In this document: piece by piece, positions 19,744-28,464 of the stretch
How positions within the stretch are numbered: the first letter of the stretch is position 1
Layout of the letters: each line of letters begins with the position of its first letter
Assembly (NCBI RefSeq): GCF_009755815.1
Contig: NZ_WRPK01000005.1
Coordinates: forward strand, 434,001-498,000
Source of the DNA: Flavisphingomonas formosensis
Lineage (GTDB): Bacteria; Pseudomonadota; Alphaproteobacteria; Sphingomonadales; Sphingomonadaceae
Reading direction: 5' to 3'
Length of the DNA: 64,000 bases
Position numbers and translations under genes: made by a program
The notes under the pieces: model-generated
Told to the model about the DNA's origin: nothing
Databases searched by the model: none
Seen by the model: only the letters and a program-made list of their open reading frames with translations

Positions 19744-21135
19744 ATGGTGGGGATGATGCGCCTCGCGGCCTTGGCCGCGCTGGGCCTGGGGATGGGCGTG
19801 CCGGCCGCCGGGGCACAGGAAACGCAAAGCACGGTTACGCAGGCGAGCGAGGCGGTGCCGGACAAGCTCGGCACGCGGCCCGCTCCGGCTTCGGACGCCG
19901 CGACCGAATGGCAGCCACTGGCGGACGCGGGGATCCGCATCGCACTGAACTATACGGGCGAGGCAGCCGCCAATCCCAGCGGCGGAGTGCGGCGCGACGC
20001 GGCCTATGCCGGACAGCTCTACATGGGCCTCGATCTCGATCTCGCGAAGATCGCAGGGGTGGACGGCGGCGCGCTGCATTTCGCGGTGACCAACCGGCAC
20101 GGCAAGAGCCTGTCCGCCCTCGCCATCGGCAACAATACATCGGTACAGGAGATATGGGGCACGCAGAACACCCATCTCGCGATCCTGACCTACGAGCAGA
20201 AATTGTTCGATGGGCATCTCGATATCGAGGCCGGCAAGAGCCAGGCGAACATCCATTTTCTGAACTCGCCGCTCTACTGCAATTTCCAGTCGAATTCGGC
20301 GTGCGGCAATCCGACCTTCGTCTTCAAGAATAGCAATTTCACCTATTTTCCGGCATCGAGCTGGATGGCCAAGGCGAAGCTGAGCTTCGGCCCCTGGTTC
20401 GCTCATGCCGGGATCTACGAGGTCAACCCGAACCGCAAGCGCGCCGACGACGACGGCTTCAGCCTCAGCTTCAAGGGCGGCACCGGCTACATCGTGCCCT
20501 TCGAGCTCGGCTATGGCTCGGATTTCGGGACCGATCGGCTGCCGCGCCACTATATTCTCGGCGGATGGGTCGATCGCGGCGACTATACGGACCCGCTGCG
20601 CGACGATCGCGGCGGCATCGCGGTGCTGAGCGGCCGTCCGGCGGCGACGCGCAAGGGTCGGTCCGGCCTCTATTTCCGCTTCGACCAGATGATTTTCCGT
20701 CCCGATCCGAACAGCGAGCGCGGGCTATCCGTCTTTGGCGTGGCGATGCAGAATCTGTCGGGGCGGGTGACGGAAACGCGCTTCATGGAGCTGGGCCTGG
20801 TGCAGACAGGTACCTTCGCAGGACGCGACAAGGATACGATCGGCTTCGTGATCAACGATCAGCGGTTCAGCGACCTGGCATTGGACGCAGTGCGGGCGGC
20901 GCGGACTTCGATCGGCGGGTCTCCCCATCTTCCCCGCCATCAATATATGATGGAACTGGCCTATGGAGCGCAGCTCGGCCCGGCGATCCGGATCTCGCCC
21001 AACCTTCAATATATCGTCCATCCCGATCAGACGGGCATGCCGTTCCGGAGGACGGACATACCCAATGCCTTCGTCGTCGGCTTCAAGTTCACCGTCGATG
21101 CACCAACTTTGCTCGGTCTGGCGGGTCGGCACTGA
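19744..21135 (+). CDS. OprB-family carbohydrate-selective porin
   Basis: This 463-residue outer-membrane protein has a signal peptide (MVGMMRLAALAALGLGMGVP, cleavage probably after AAGA) and beta-barrel-like sequence that aligns in style with OprB porins: GGALHFAVTNRHGKSLS, LEAGK-like DIEAGKSQANIHF, LYCNFQSN, and a C-terminal strand VVGFKFTVD. ATG at 19744 is chosen because GAGAGGA lies 8 bases upstream; a GTG at 19738 is closer than usual. It lies 34 bases after fruA and is likely part of the PTS regulon, admitting fructose or a related sugar to the periplasm. Confidence 0.88.
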   Translation: MVGMMRLAALAALGLGMGVPAAGAQETQSTVTQASEAVPDKLGTRPAPASDAATEWQPLADAGIRIALNYTGEAAANPSGGVRRDAAYAGQLYMGLDLDLAKIAGVDGGALHFAVTNRHGKSLSALAIGNNTSVQEIWGTQNTHLAILTYEQKLFDGHLDIEAGKSQANIHFLNSPLYCNFQSNSACGNPTFVFKNSNFTYFPASSWMAKAKLSFGPWFAHAGIYEVNPNRKRADDDGFSLSFKGGTGYIVPFELGYGSDFGTDRLPRHYILGGWVDRGDYTDPLRDDRGGIAVLSGRPAATRKGRSGLYFRFDQMIFRPDPNSERGLSVFGVAMQNLSGRVTETRFMELGLVQTGTFAGRDKDTIGFVINDQRFSDLALDAVRAARTSIGGSPHLPRHQYMMELAYGAQLGPAIRISPNLQYIVHPDQTGMPFRRTDIPNAFVVGFKFTVDAPTLLGLAGRH

Positions 21136-21203
21136 GCGAATGCCCGCGGGATACGGAAATCACGCCGTGCGCCGGGCCTTTGCGGTCGCATCGCTCCGGT
21201 CGG

Positions 21204-21524
21204 TCAGCCGGCTGCCTTAGCCGAAATGCGGATGACAAGGCGCTGCGGCGCCCGGCTGCGAGGGAATTCGAGAACGGCCTGCACGGTTGCGGTCACCCGC
21301 ATCCCGCCGCCCATCGCCGCGATGATCTCCGAGGCCTCGGGTTCCCTTATATGGCCGAGTTGAACGCCGCTCCGGTTGGTCACGATCAGCAGGGGAGGAT
21401 GCGCCCTGGTCTCAGGCTCGTGATGCAGCAGCACGGTCTCGCCGATTCGGCTCGCCAGTATTGCCCCCTGCCGATCGCTTCCGTCCGAATTATCGCGGTC
21501 TTCCCCCAGGACTTGCAACACCAT
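21204..21524 (-). CDS. HIRAN-like domain small protein
   Basis: This is a 106-residue protein. The central part (GETVLLHHEPETRAHPPLLIV, then NRSGVQLGHI) follows the HIRAN pattern GxxLxLxREPxNxxDxxAVxVxxxxGxxLGYI, but the usual Asp-Pro-x-Ala-Val is replaced. HIRAN domains bind single-stranded DNA ends in helicases; stand-alone bacterial HIRAN proteins have no settled role. The start is uncertain: the frame stays open upstream, with a purine-rich AAAGGAG but no good start codon. It is the most divergent of the calls in this region. Confidence 0.5.
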   Translation of the reverse strand: MVLQVLGEDRDNSDGSDRQGAILASRIGETVLLHHEPETRAHPPLLIVTNRSGVQLGHIREPEASEIIAAMGGGMRVTATVQAVLEFPRSRAPQRLVIRISAKAAG

Positions 21525-21614
21525 CGCGAAGCTTTGCTGTTCCGAGTCAGCGATGACGCCGCTCCTTTCGATCGATTCCGCTGAGAATGAGGAATGTCCG
21601 CCGGATCGATCGGG

Positions 21615-21707
21615 CTACCAGATCAGCCAGCCCACGACAGCGCCTAACAGGAGCAACGCCGCCGCTTGGATTTCAAGCTGACGCGTCGGGTCGATAGTCT
21701 TTCTCAT
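21615..21707 (-). CDS. 30-residue single-helix membrane microprotein
   Basis: A short frame begins at the ATG at 21707 with GGAGAG 8 bases upstream. It has a charged N-terminal half (MRKTIDPTRQLEIQ) and one hydrophobic C-terminal helix (AAALLLLGAVVGWLIW). The good ribosome-binding site and the clean charged-then-hydrophobic layout support it. A longer start at 21728 adds 7 residues. No function can be given. Confidence 0.45.
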   Translation of the reverse strand: MRKTIDPTRQLEIQAAALLLLGAVVGWLIW

Positions 21708-22389
21708 AGCGTTTGCTCTCCGGTCCATCAAAGTGATGAAGTAAAGCACACGCCCCGAGACATCCTCTCTGAACCAATATGGCCCACGAGATTGGTTCTC
21801 GCCAAGTGCAATTTTCGCACTGCACCACGCCGTGATCGTCAATCAGCGATGGTTGATCAAACTTTCATCTTTCGTGTCGTCGAATTGCGGACGACGAATG
21901 CAGCGGCCTGTTACCATGCAATTCGAGTTCCGGGTCCGGGCCCCTCCCGCCTCATCGATAGGGTGAGGTTCAACGACGAGGGGGCTGTCGCATGCCGGCG
22001 AACGGCGCCCTGCTATGCCGACTCCCGCGTTACCCCAAGGCAAAAGCGACGGTTCACCCATGCATCTCCGATGTCATCGACGGGCGCGTGTCCGGAGCTC
22101 CGGCGGGGCGATAGGCGAGCGTGACCGCATCGGGGCGGAGCAGGGTCTCCGCCAAGCGGCGCTGCCTCGCCCTGATCCAGTTCCAACAGGTGCGGATCCA
22201 CCGCATGCCATCATTCTCCCATCCGCCCAGGGGCGTTGCAAAGCTGCGTCTGGCACCCGCTCGTCCCGTCAGCTATCGAGCAATTCTATGGGCCGCTGCA
22301 GTTCCGCTTTACGCTGGCTCCGCGCGCGCCGGTCAGCCCGTTGACGGAGCGTGTTCGACGAGCGCCAGCATTTTGGCCGGAGGCCGGTG
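21708..22389. other. 682-base stretch without a convincing gene
   Basis: The first 250 bases are AT-richer than the surroundings. The remainder is GC-rich and contains the perfect 12-bp palindrome CCGGAGCTCCGG (22092-22103), whose context resembles short palindromic repeats scattered in sphingomonad genomes. Open frames here are short, arginine-rich and unlike proteins. It may carry promoters for the flanking genes. Confidence 0.4.
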
Positions 22390-23727
22390 TCAGGCGGCCT
22401 GCTGGACGCGCCCAGCGGCCGTGTAGCGGTTGGCCGGAACGGGCAGGCCGATATTCTCGCGGAAGGTCGCGCCCTCATAATCTTCCCGAAAAAGGCCACG
22501 CGCCTGGAGTATCGGCACGACCTTTTCGACGAACAACGCAAGCTGGCCCGGCAATGGCTCGAACACCACGAAGCCGTCTGCGCCCTCATTCTCGAACCAG
22601 TGCTGCAACGCATCCGCGACGCGCTCGGCCGAACCGATAAAGGCGGTGCGCGGTGTCGACAGGCGCTGCGCGGCCTGGCGCAAGGTGAGCCCTTCCTCGC
22701 GCACCTCCTTCAGAATGCGCAACGTGCCGCTCTGCTGGCTGTTGAGGCCGATATGGGCGACGTCGGGAAAGGGCACATCGAGATCATATTGCCGGAAGTC
22801 GTGATCGTTGAACGTGCGCGACAGGAAACCCAGGCCCGTATCGATCGATTCCAGCGCGGCCAGCTCCTGATATCGGGCTTCGGCATCCGCGTCGGTATCG
22901 CCCACGATCGGCGAAATGCCGGGCAGCACATGGACCGCCCCGGGATCGCGCCCGAAGCCCTTGGCCCGTGCCTTGACGTCCCGATAATATTCCTGCGCTT
23001 GCTCGATCGTCTCGGCATGGGTGAACAGTGCCTCGGCGCGCTTGGCAGCGAAATTGCGCCCGTCGTCGGACGCACCGGCCTGGAAGATCACGGGCTGGCC
23101 TTGCGGCACGCGCTTGATGTTGAGCGGGCCACGCACCTGGAAGAACTCCCCCTTGTGATCCAGCCGATGCAGCTTCGCAGGATCGACGAACACGCCGCTT
23201 TCCTTGTCGCCGACGTGCGCGCCGTCCTCCCAACTGTCCCACAGCCCCTGGACGACGTCGAGATACTCCGCGGCGATGCGATAGCGCACCTCATGGGCGG
23301 GATGCTCGGTCCTGGAAAAATTGGCGGCGGTATCGCCAAGCCACGAGGTGACGACGTTCCAGCCGGCGCGGCCTCCGCTGATGTGATCCAGCGAGGCGAA
23401 CTGCCGGGCCACGTTGAACGGCTCCGAATAGCTGACGGTCACCGTCGCGACGAGGCCGATATGAGAGGTGACGGCGGACAAGGCAGACAGGATCGTGATC
23501 GGTTCGATCCGGTTGAGATAATGCGGGCTCGATTGTTCCGTGATCGACAGGCTGTCCGCCACGAACAGGAAATCGAACTTACCCTTTTCGGCGAGCCGCG
23601 CCTGTTCGGCGTAGAAGGGGAAGCTGGTGCTGGCATTCACATCCTTGTCGGGATGGCGCCAGTCATTCCATGTCCGGCCGACACCGTGGAGGATGAAACC
23701 CAGCTTGATCTTGCGCGCATTGGCCAT
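22390..23727 (-). CDS. FMN-dependent monooxygenase, NtaA/SnaA/DszA family
   Basis: This 445-residue flavin monooxygenase has the bacterial luciferase fold. The family uses FMNH2 from a separate reductase to cleave C-N or C-S bonds, as in nitrilotriacetate or dibenzothiophene sulfone degradation. Family markers include [19 protein letters not shown] near the N-terminus, [23 protein letters not shown] and [17 protein letters not shown]. The frame extends upstream to 23823, but the ATG at 23727 with AGGAT upstream gives the family N-terminus. No reductase is adjacent, so it may use a general flavin reductase. The substrate is unknown. Confidence 0.88.
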   Translation of the reverse strand: MANARKIKLGFILHGVGRTWNDWRHPDKDVNASTSFPFYAEQARLAEKGKFDFLFVADSLSITEQSSPHYLNRIEPITILSALSAVTSHIGLVATVTVSYSEPFNVARQFASLDHISGGRAGWNVVTSWLGDTAANFSRTEHPAHEVRYRIAAEYLDVVQGLWDSWEDGAHVGDKESGVFVDPAKLHRLDHKGEFFQVRGPLNIKRVPQGQPVIFQAGASDDGRNFAAKRAEALFTHAETIEQAQEYYRDVKARAKGFGRDPGAVHVLPGISPIVGDTDADAEARYQELAALESIDTGLGFLSRTFNDHDFRQYDLDVPFPDVAHIGLNSQQSGTLRILKEVREEGLTLRQAAQRLSTPRTAFIGSAERVADALQHWFENEGADGFVVFEPLPGQLALFVEKVVPILQARGLFREDYEGATFRENIGLPVPANRYTAAGRVQQAA

Positions 23728-23825
23728 CGGACGGATCCTGAAAGGGGAAAGTACCATCCCTCGATACGGCGGCGCATGTCGACGGACGAACGGGGATATC
23801 TGATATGCTATTGATCTTCGCAAAA

Positions 23826-23855
23826 GCGGCGGGCGGCGTCGGGCACGCCCGCCGC
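23826..23855 (-). terminator. Rho-independent terminator of the peroxiredoxin-like gene
   Basis: GCGGCGGGCG (23826-23835) and CGCCCGCCGC (23846-23855) form a perfect 10-bp GC stem with a 10-base loop. Read on the minus strand it is followed at once by TTTT, and it begins 10 bases after the leftward gene's stop. Confidence 0.7.
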
Positions 23856-23865
23856 CGCGCAGCGC

Positions 23866-24546
23866 TCAGGCCGCCACCCTCACCTCGAGCGCGCGGATCG
23901 CATTCAGGACGGTCTGCGCCTCCGTGCGGACCAGCCAGTCAGGGCTGACATCGACGAAGCGGACGACATGATCGCGATCGATCACGATCACCGCGGGTTG
24001 CGGCAATTCGGCCGTGCCGGTGCCGGTCAGCTCGCCGATCCATCCTGGTGTCGGCTGGCCTTCCGGGATCTCGCCCCGCGAAAAGGTAATGCCGAACCGC
24101 CGGCCCAGCGCATTGTCGCGATCCGACGCGACGGCATAGCCGAGCCCGTGCCGGATCTTGATCTCGCCAAGCCCTTTTTCCGCCAGATGCGGGCTGACCG
24201 CGACCAGGCGGATACCCGCAGCGTCGAGCGCCGGCCGAAGCTGCCGGTCATAATAGGGCAGGGCGAGATTGCAGGCCGGGCATCCGGCGAAACGGAAGAA
24301 GACGAGGGCGACCGGACCCTCGGCAGTCAGCGCTTCCAGCGTCAACGCCGCGCCATCACTGTCGATGAGGGTGAAGGGAGCAATTCGGTCGCCGACCTTG
24401 ACGATGGTGCCGGGATCGAAAGCGTCGACGAGCTTACGGCGCTGATCGACATTCTTGGCGAGCTTGCCCGGATCCCAGCTTCGCACGCGTTCGGTATGCA
24501 GGGCTTCGAACTGGGCGGTAAGGCTTTCCTGCGCGTTATCGGGCAT
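23866..24546 (-). CDS. AhpC/TSA family peroxiredoxin-like protein
   Basis: This 226-residue protein has a thioredoxin fold of the AhpC/TSA (PRX-like) family. The active-site motif FFRFAGCPACNLALPYYD holds C89 and C92, a CxxC that suggests thiol-disulfide exchange or thioredoxin-like peroxidase chemistry. A helical N-terminal extension of about 50 residues precedes the fold. ATG at 24546 is chosen because AAAGGAG lies 7 bases upstream; the ATG at 24552 is only 1 base away. It probably detoxifies peroxides. It sits behind the flavin monooxygenase gene's promoter but has its own terminator. Confidence 0.85.
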   Translation of the reverse strand: MPDNAQESLTAQFEALHTERVRSWDPGKLAKNVDQRRKLVDAFDPGTIVKVGDRIAPFTLIDSDGAALTLEALTAEGPVALVFFRFAGCPACNLALPYYDRQLRPALDAAGIRLVAVSPHLAEKGLGEIKIRHGLGYAVASDRDNALGRRFGITFSRGEIPEGQPTPGWIGELTGTGTAELPQPAVIVIDRDHVVRFVDVSPDWLVRTEAQTVLNAIRALEVRVAA

Positions 24547-24964
24547 GGTCATGCTCCTTTCAGAAATGACGGGTGGCGAATGCGCCGGCTGCCGTCGGCG
24601 CAGGAACGGCCATGATGGACGGCGCAGAGAAGTTCGCGAGACAGCGCGTCGTTCCCGAGAGCAGCCGGTATCGTCGGCGATGCCGCGTCGAGGCGTCCGG
24701 CTGCCGCTCGCTGACCGAAGATGCCGTGCAGCCAGTGCCGCAGCACGATGGACCGCCGATCAATCCCGGCAGCGCCATGGCGTGCCGGTCAGGCCATGAT
24801 CGATATGTGAAGCGGCCGCGATGGCATTCGACGCCGGATATGGTCTGACTCTGCGAGCGGACATGCCATCCTCACTGGCTGGTTTCATGCCGAAGCTAGA
24901 GCGATGCGTCCCACCTGTCCGTCGAGAATATTCGAATGGCTTATGACAATTGACGATAAGTGGA
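24547..24964. other. 418-base stretch without a convincing gene
   Basis: Only short frames occur here, with arginine-rich or low-complexity translations. One 65-codon leftward frame ends next to the peroxiredoxin start but has no recognisable domain and no clear ribosome-binding site. The 3' part is AT-richer. I see no repeat or RNA gene. Confidence 0.4.
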
Positions 24965-25594
24965 TCAGGCGCGATCGCGCCGGCCGCTTCCCTCGTGCCG
25001 GTGGGTTGGCTCGACTGGCTGCGCGGGACAGGTGCGCTCGATCAGTTCGTCGAGCAGCGTCTGTCCGTCGATCCAGTCATCCAGGCCGGACTCCGCGTTG
25101 ATATGGCCGCACGCGCCCACATCGATCAGCTCGCTGTGCCAGCGACGGGCCATCTCCGCCTGCCGCTCGAAACTCGCATAGGGATCGTTGCGGCTGGCGA
25201 CGAGCAGCGAAGGGAAGGGAAGAGGCGTGTCGGGCTCCGGCGCGAAGCGTTTCAGCACGCGATGAGGCCCGTGCTTCTCGACATCGGGTGGCGCAACCAG
25301 CAGCGCGCCGCGGACCCGCGCCGTTATCGATGGATCCGACAGGGTCGACCACCAGGCGGTAGCGAGACAGCCGAGGCTGTGCGCCACGATGACGATCGGC
25401 TCCGCCGTGCAGAGCACCGCCTGCTCGAGCCGGCTGATCCATACCGTTCTTACCGGACGAGACCAGCAGCCCATTTCGACACGCACGCAATCGCTTCGTT
25501 CGCGCTCCCACAGGGTCTGCCAATGCTGTTCGCCCGAACCGTTCAGGCCGGGTACGATCAGGCAGGTAACTGCGTCACCCTGACGAGTGGCCAT
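24965..25594 (-). CDS. RBBP9/YdeN family serine hydrolase
   Basis: This 209-residue alpha/beta hydrolase starts with the family hallmark LIVPGLNGSGEQHWQTLWE (residues 12-30). The nucleophile is S73 in IVAHSLGC, the acid is probably the Asp in ASRNDPYASF, and the His is in GACGHINAESGLDDW. The ATG at 25594 has GGAG 7 bases upstream; the earlier GTG and ATG are worse placed. The family has serine-hydrolase activity but few known substrates. Confidence 0.85.
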   Translation of the reverse strand: MATRQGDAVTCLIVPGLNGSGEQHWQTLWERERSDCVRVEMGCWSRPVRTVWISRLEQAVLCTAEPIVIVAHSLGCLATAWWSTLSDPSITARVRGALLVAPPDVEKHGPHRVLKRFAPEPDTPLPFPSLLVASRNDPYASFERQAEMARRWHSELIDVGACGHINAESGLDDWIDGQTLLDELIERTCPAQPVEPTHRHEGSGRRDRA

Positions 25595-25827
25595 GACAAT
25601 CTCCGACATTCTCCGCACAGTATATGCTACCCAAAATTCTCCTGGTGCAAATGGCTATGATTGTACGGGATGATGGAAAAAATTGTCCGATCGATTTTAC
25701 ATCGGGGGCGTTTGTCCAGAGTATATGAGCATCGGGAATAGATTAAATTCGTGTATTGAGTTTTTCTAATTCATTCGGCCGAGGGGGCGGCGGAATGCAA
25801 GCATCACCAGGGGCGCAAGGCCGGCGC

Positions 25828-26040
25828 TAAGAGTGTGTATGGAAATGCGCCTTCGGCGCATGCTCGGCACCGGCCCTCTCCCCCACCCGGCCTCCCAACG
25901 GCAGTATTCTATGGGAGGCCGGGTGGGGGAGAGGGCGGAACCATCCAAGGTTCCGGCGATGCGCAGCATCGTTGGAAAGATGGTGGAGGGCGGTGCCGCC
26001 TCGAAATGCGCGCTTCCGCGCATGTCCAAACAGACTCTAA
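25828..26040. repeat. About 213-bp inverted-repeat element with a 25-bp perfect hairpin
   Basis: Imperfect inverted ends of about 24 bases (TAAGAGTGTGTATGGAAATG on the left, against the reverse complement of the sequence ending CATGTCCAAACAGACTCTA on the right) enclose nested hairpins. One end holds ATGCGCC-TTC-GGCGCAT (7-bp stem). The centre is a perfect 25-bp inverted repeat (25873-25897 with 25912-25936, 14-base loop). The whole can fold into a long cruciform. It has no transposase, so it resembles a MITE or a REP-type element. It lies downstream of the leftward sulP gene and could end its transcript. Bases from 25595 to 25827 are AT-richer and hold no gene I can support. Confidence 0.65.
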
Positions 26041-26118
26041 ATGGGTGCGGAGCCGAGCGACAGGATCGCTCGGCTCCGCTGGGGGTGGAAGCTCGGGTTC
26101 GTGAGCTTCCGGGGGAAG

Positions 26119-27648
26119 TCAGTGTCCGGCGGCAGCCAAGCGGCGCAGCATCGGATCCGGGCCGGCGAGAGCGACGGGCTGTCCGGTCTTCCGGCGACGG
26201 GCGAGCCATTCGCGAACCGTCTCGGCGGCGGTATGATCGATGCCGTTGAGCCGATGCAGATCGAGATGGACCGCGCGGCCCGCCGGGATCCGGTCCAGCG
26301 TCTCGCTGAGCCGGGCGAGGCTGACGAATGTCGCCGAACCGTGCAGGCGCACCTTGCTTTCCTCGTCGGCATGATCCTCCTCGACGGTGAGGCGCAGCGA
26401 CTTGCGATGCGGGATCAGTTCGAGGAGCGACAAAGCGAGACCGACGAGAACCCCGGTCAGCAGATCCGTCGCCACCACGAGCACGAACGTCGCCGCCCAG
26501 GTGGCCGCCGGGAGGAGGCCGTAATTCTCGAACAGATGCTTCACATGGGCAACGCTGACGAGGCGCCAGCCGGTGACCACGAGGATACCGCCCAGCGCGG
26601 CCATCGGTACCTCGCGCAAAAGCCACGGAAGCAGGGCGACGAAGCCGAGGATCCAGGCGCCGTGCAGAATGGTGGAAAGCCGCGTCTTGGCGCCCGCCTG
26701 GACGTTGGCGGAGCTGCGGACGATCACGCCGGTCATCGGCAGTGCGCCGGCGAGGCCGCATAGCAGATTGCCGATGCCCTGGGCACGCAGTTCCTTATTG
26801 TAGTCGGTACGCACGCCGTCATGCATGCGATCGACCGCGGCGGCGGACAGGAGCGTCTCGGCGCTGGCGATGAAGGCGATGACGAGCGCGCTCATCAGCA
26901 GGGCGGGGCTGGCGAGCGGCGCGAGGAAGCCGCCGTCGGGAGTGTCGATCGCACCGATGATCGACGAGGGGACGTCGATGCGGGCAATTTCGAGGCCGGA
27001 GAAATAGGCGATGGCGGTCGCCAGGGTGACGCCGATCAGCGCACCGGGGACGAGGCGCAGGCTCGCCGGCCGCCACTTCTCCCATGCCAGCATCGTACCG
27101 ATGGTGACGAGACCGATCAGCAGCGCGATCTCGGTCGATCGCCAGGCGAAGGGCGAGAGGCCGAGAACGCGGCCCGGCATGGCTGCCAGATTGTCGAGAC
27201 CGCTCGAAAGCGGCCGGCTGTCGAAGAGGATATGGAACTGGCCGACCACGATCAGCGCGCCGATGCCGGCGAGCATGCCATGCACCACCGCAGGCGAAAT
27301 CGAACGGAAGAAGCCGCCCATGCGCAGCGTACCCGCTACGAACTGCAGCGCGCCGGCCAGGAACAGGATCGGGCCGAGCGCGCTCAGTCCGTGCTGCTGC
27401 ACCAGCTCGAACACGATCACGGCAAGGCCGGCCGCCGGGCCGCTGACCTGCAGCGGCGATCCGGCGAACAGGCCGACGACGATGCCGCCGATGATGCCCG
27501 TGATCAGGCCTTTTTCCGGCGGCACGCCGGAGGCGATGGCGATGCCCATGCACAGCGGCATCGCCACCAGAAACACCACGATCGACGCGGTGAAATCGCG
27601 CGCCAGCGTCGGGCTGCCCGACGCCTGGCCCTTCAGCTTGGCTATCAT
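26119..27648 (-). CDS. SulP family anion transporter with STAS domain
   Basis: This 509-residue inner-membrane transporter has about 10-14 hydrophobic segments from residue 17 to 420. Its N-terminal block is VAMPLCMGIAIASGVPPEKG, and a C-terminal STAS domain follows (about 430-509, HLDLHRLNGIDHTAAETV). SulP proteins move sulfate, bicarbonate or other anions with Na+ or H+. The next gene upstream, overlapping by 4 bases, encodes a beta-carbonic anhydrase, which favours bicarbonate/CO2 handling over sulfate. Transport of the anion is known for the family; the substrate here is inferred from the pairing. Confidence 0.9.
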   Translation of the reverse strand: MIAKLKGQASGSPTLARDFTASIVVFLVAMPLCMGIAIASGVPPEKGLITGIIGGIVVGLFAGSPLQVSGPAAGLAVIVFELVQQHGLSALGPILFLAGALQFVAGTLRMGGFFRSISPAVVHGMLAGIGALIVVGQFHILFDSRPLSSGLDNLAAMPGRVLGLSPFAWRSTEIALLIGLVTIGTMLAWEKWRPASLRLVPGALIGVTLATAIAYFSGLEIARIDVPSSIIGAIDTPDGGFLAPLASPALLMSALVIAFIASAETLLSAAAVDRMHDGVRTDYNKELRAQGIGNLLCGLAGALPMTGVIVRSSANVQAGAKTRLSTILHGAWILGFVALLPWLLREVPMAALGGILVVTGWRLVSVAHVKHLFENYGLLPAATWAATFVLVVATDLLTGVLVGLALSLLELIPHRKSLRLTVEEDHADEESKVRLHGSATFVSLARLSETLDRIPAGRAVHLDLHRLNGIDHTAAETVREWLARRRKTGQPVALAGPDPMLRRLAAAGH

Positions 27649-28337
27649 GCGGCAGCCTCGTAATGGACATCGGCGGCGAGGCGCGGCGACGACGCCACCG
27701 CGATGGGAAGTGGCTGATCCTCGCGCAAGGGCACGAAGCGGCCGGTCTCTCCGTCAAGACCGAGCACCTGGCCGGCATGAATATCGACGAACCAGCCGTG
27801 CAGCGCCATTTTGCCTCGCGCGAGCGCAGCGGCGACAGACGGATGGGTCCGCAGATGGGCGATCTGGGCCACGACATTTTCGAGGCTGATCGCGTGAACC
27901 CGCGCCGCTCCGTCGAGATCCGGATAGCAGCTGTTGACGACATTCTCGGCCGCCGTGCCATGGCGCAGCCAGGCCGCGACGTTCGGCATGCCGGCGAGCA
28001 GTTCCGGCTTGCTCAGCGCTTTCATCGCGCCGCAATCGGAATGACCGCAGACGATGATGTCGCTTACGCCGAGCGCCATCACCGCATATTCCACGGTTGA
28101 CGAGACGCCGCCATTCTGCGTGGCGAAGGGCGGCACGATATTGCCGGCGTTGCGGCAGACGAACAGGTCGCCGGGTTGGGCCTGCATGATCTGTTCGGGC
28201 ACCACGCGCGAATCCGCGCAGGAGATCATCAGCGCCTTGGGGCTCTGCCCATGGGTGGCGAGCTTGGCGTAGAGATCGCTGCTGTTGGGAAAGACGGTCT
28301 TCTCGAAGCTGAAGACGCGGCCGATCAGTTCGTTCAT
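27645..28337 (-). CDS. Beta-class carbonic anhydrase
   Basis: This is a 230-residue zinc enzyme interconverting CO2 and bicarbonate. Zinc ligands are C40 (SCADSR), H99 and C102 (GHSDCGAM), and the Asp-Arg dyad is D42 and R44. The conserved RNAGNIVPP follows at about 62-70. The stop overlaps the SulP transporter start as ATGA, so the two are translationally coupled and probably act together in bicarbonate uptake or pH control. Confidence 0.95.
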   Translation of the reverse strand: MNELIGRVFSFEKTVFPNSSDLYAKLATHGQSPKALMISCADSRVVPEQIMQAQPGDLFVCRNAGNIVPPFATQNGGVSSTVEYAVMALGVSDIIVCGHSDCGAMKALSKPELLAGMPNVAAWLRHGTAAENVVNSCYPDLDGAARVHAISLENVVAQIAHLRTHPSVAAALARGKMALHGWFVDIHAGQVLGLDGETGRFVPLREDQPLPIAVASSPRLAADVHYEAAA

Positions 28338-28464
28338 CGATTGCCTCCATGCGCGGGCAGGGGGGATCCCGCGGGATGGAAGAGAACTATCCTATGGCTT
28401 TTGCTGCTTTTCGGCCTGAATGTAAGGAAGTATTTCCATGCTGGCGGCCGATCCCGGCCAGATC

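Noticed and set aside
24549-24746. 65-codon leftward frame before the peroxiredoxin-like gene
   Set aside because: No ribosome-binding site and no domain. Treated as chance.
25873-25936. The 25-bp hairpin as a CRISPR repeat or tRNA-like element
   Set aside because: It occurs once with no repeats or spacers, and the stem has no tRNA arms.
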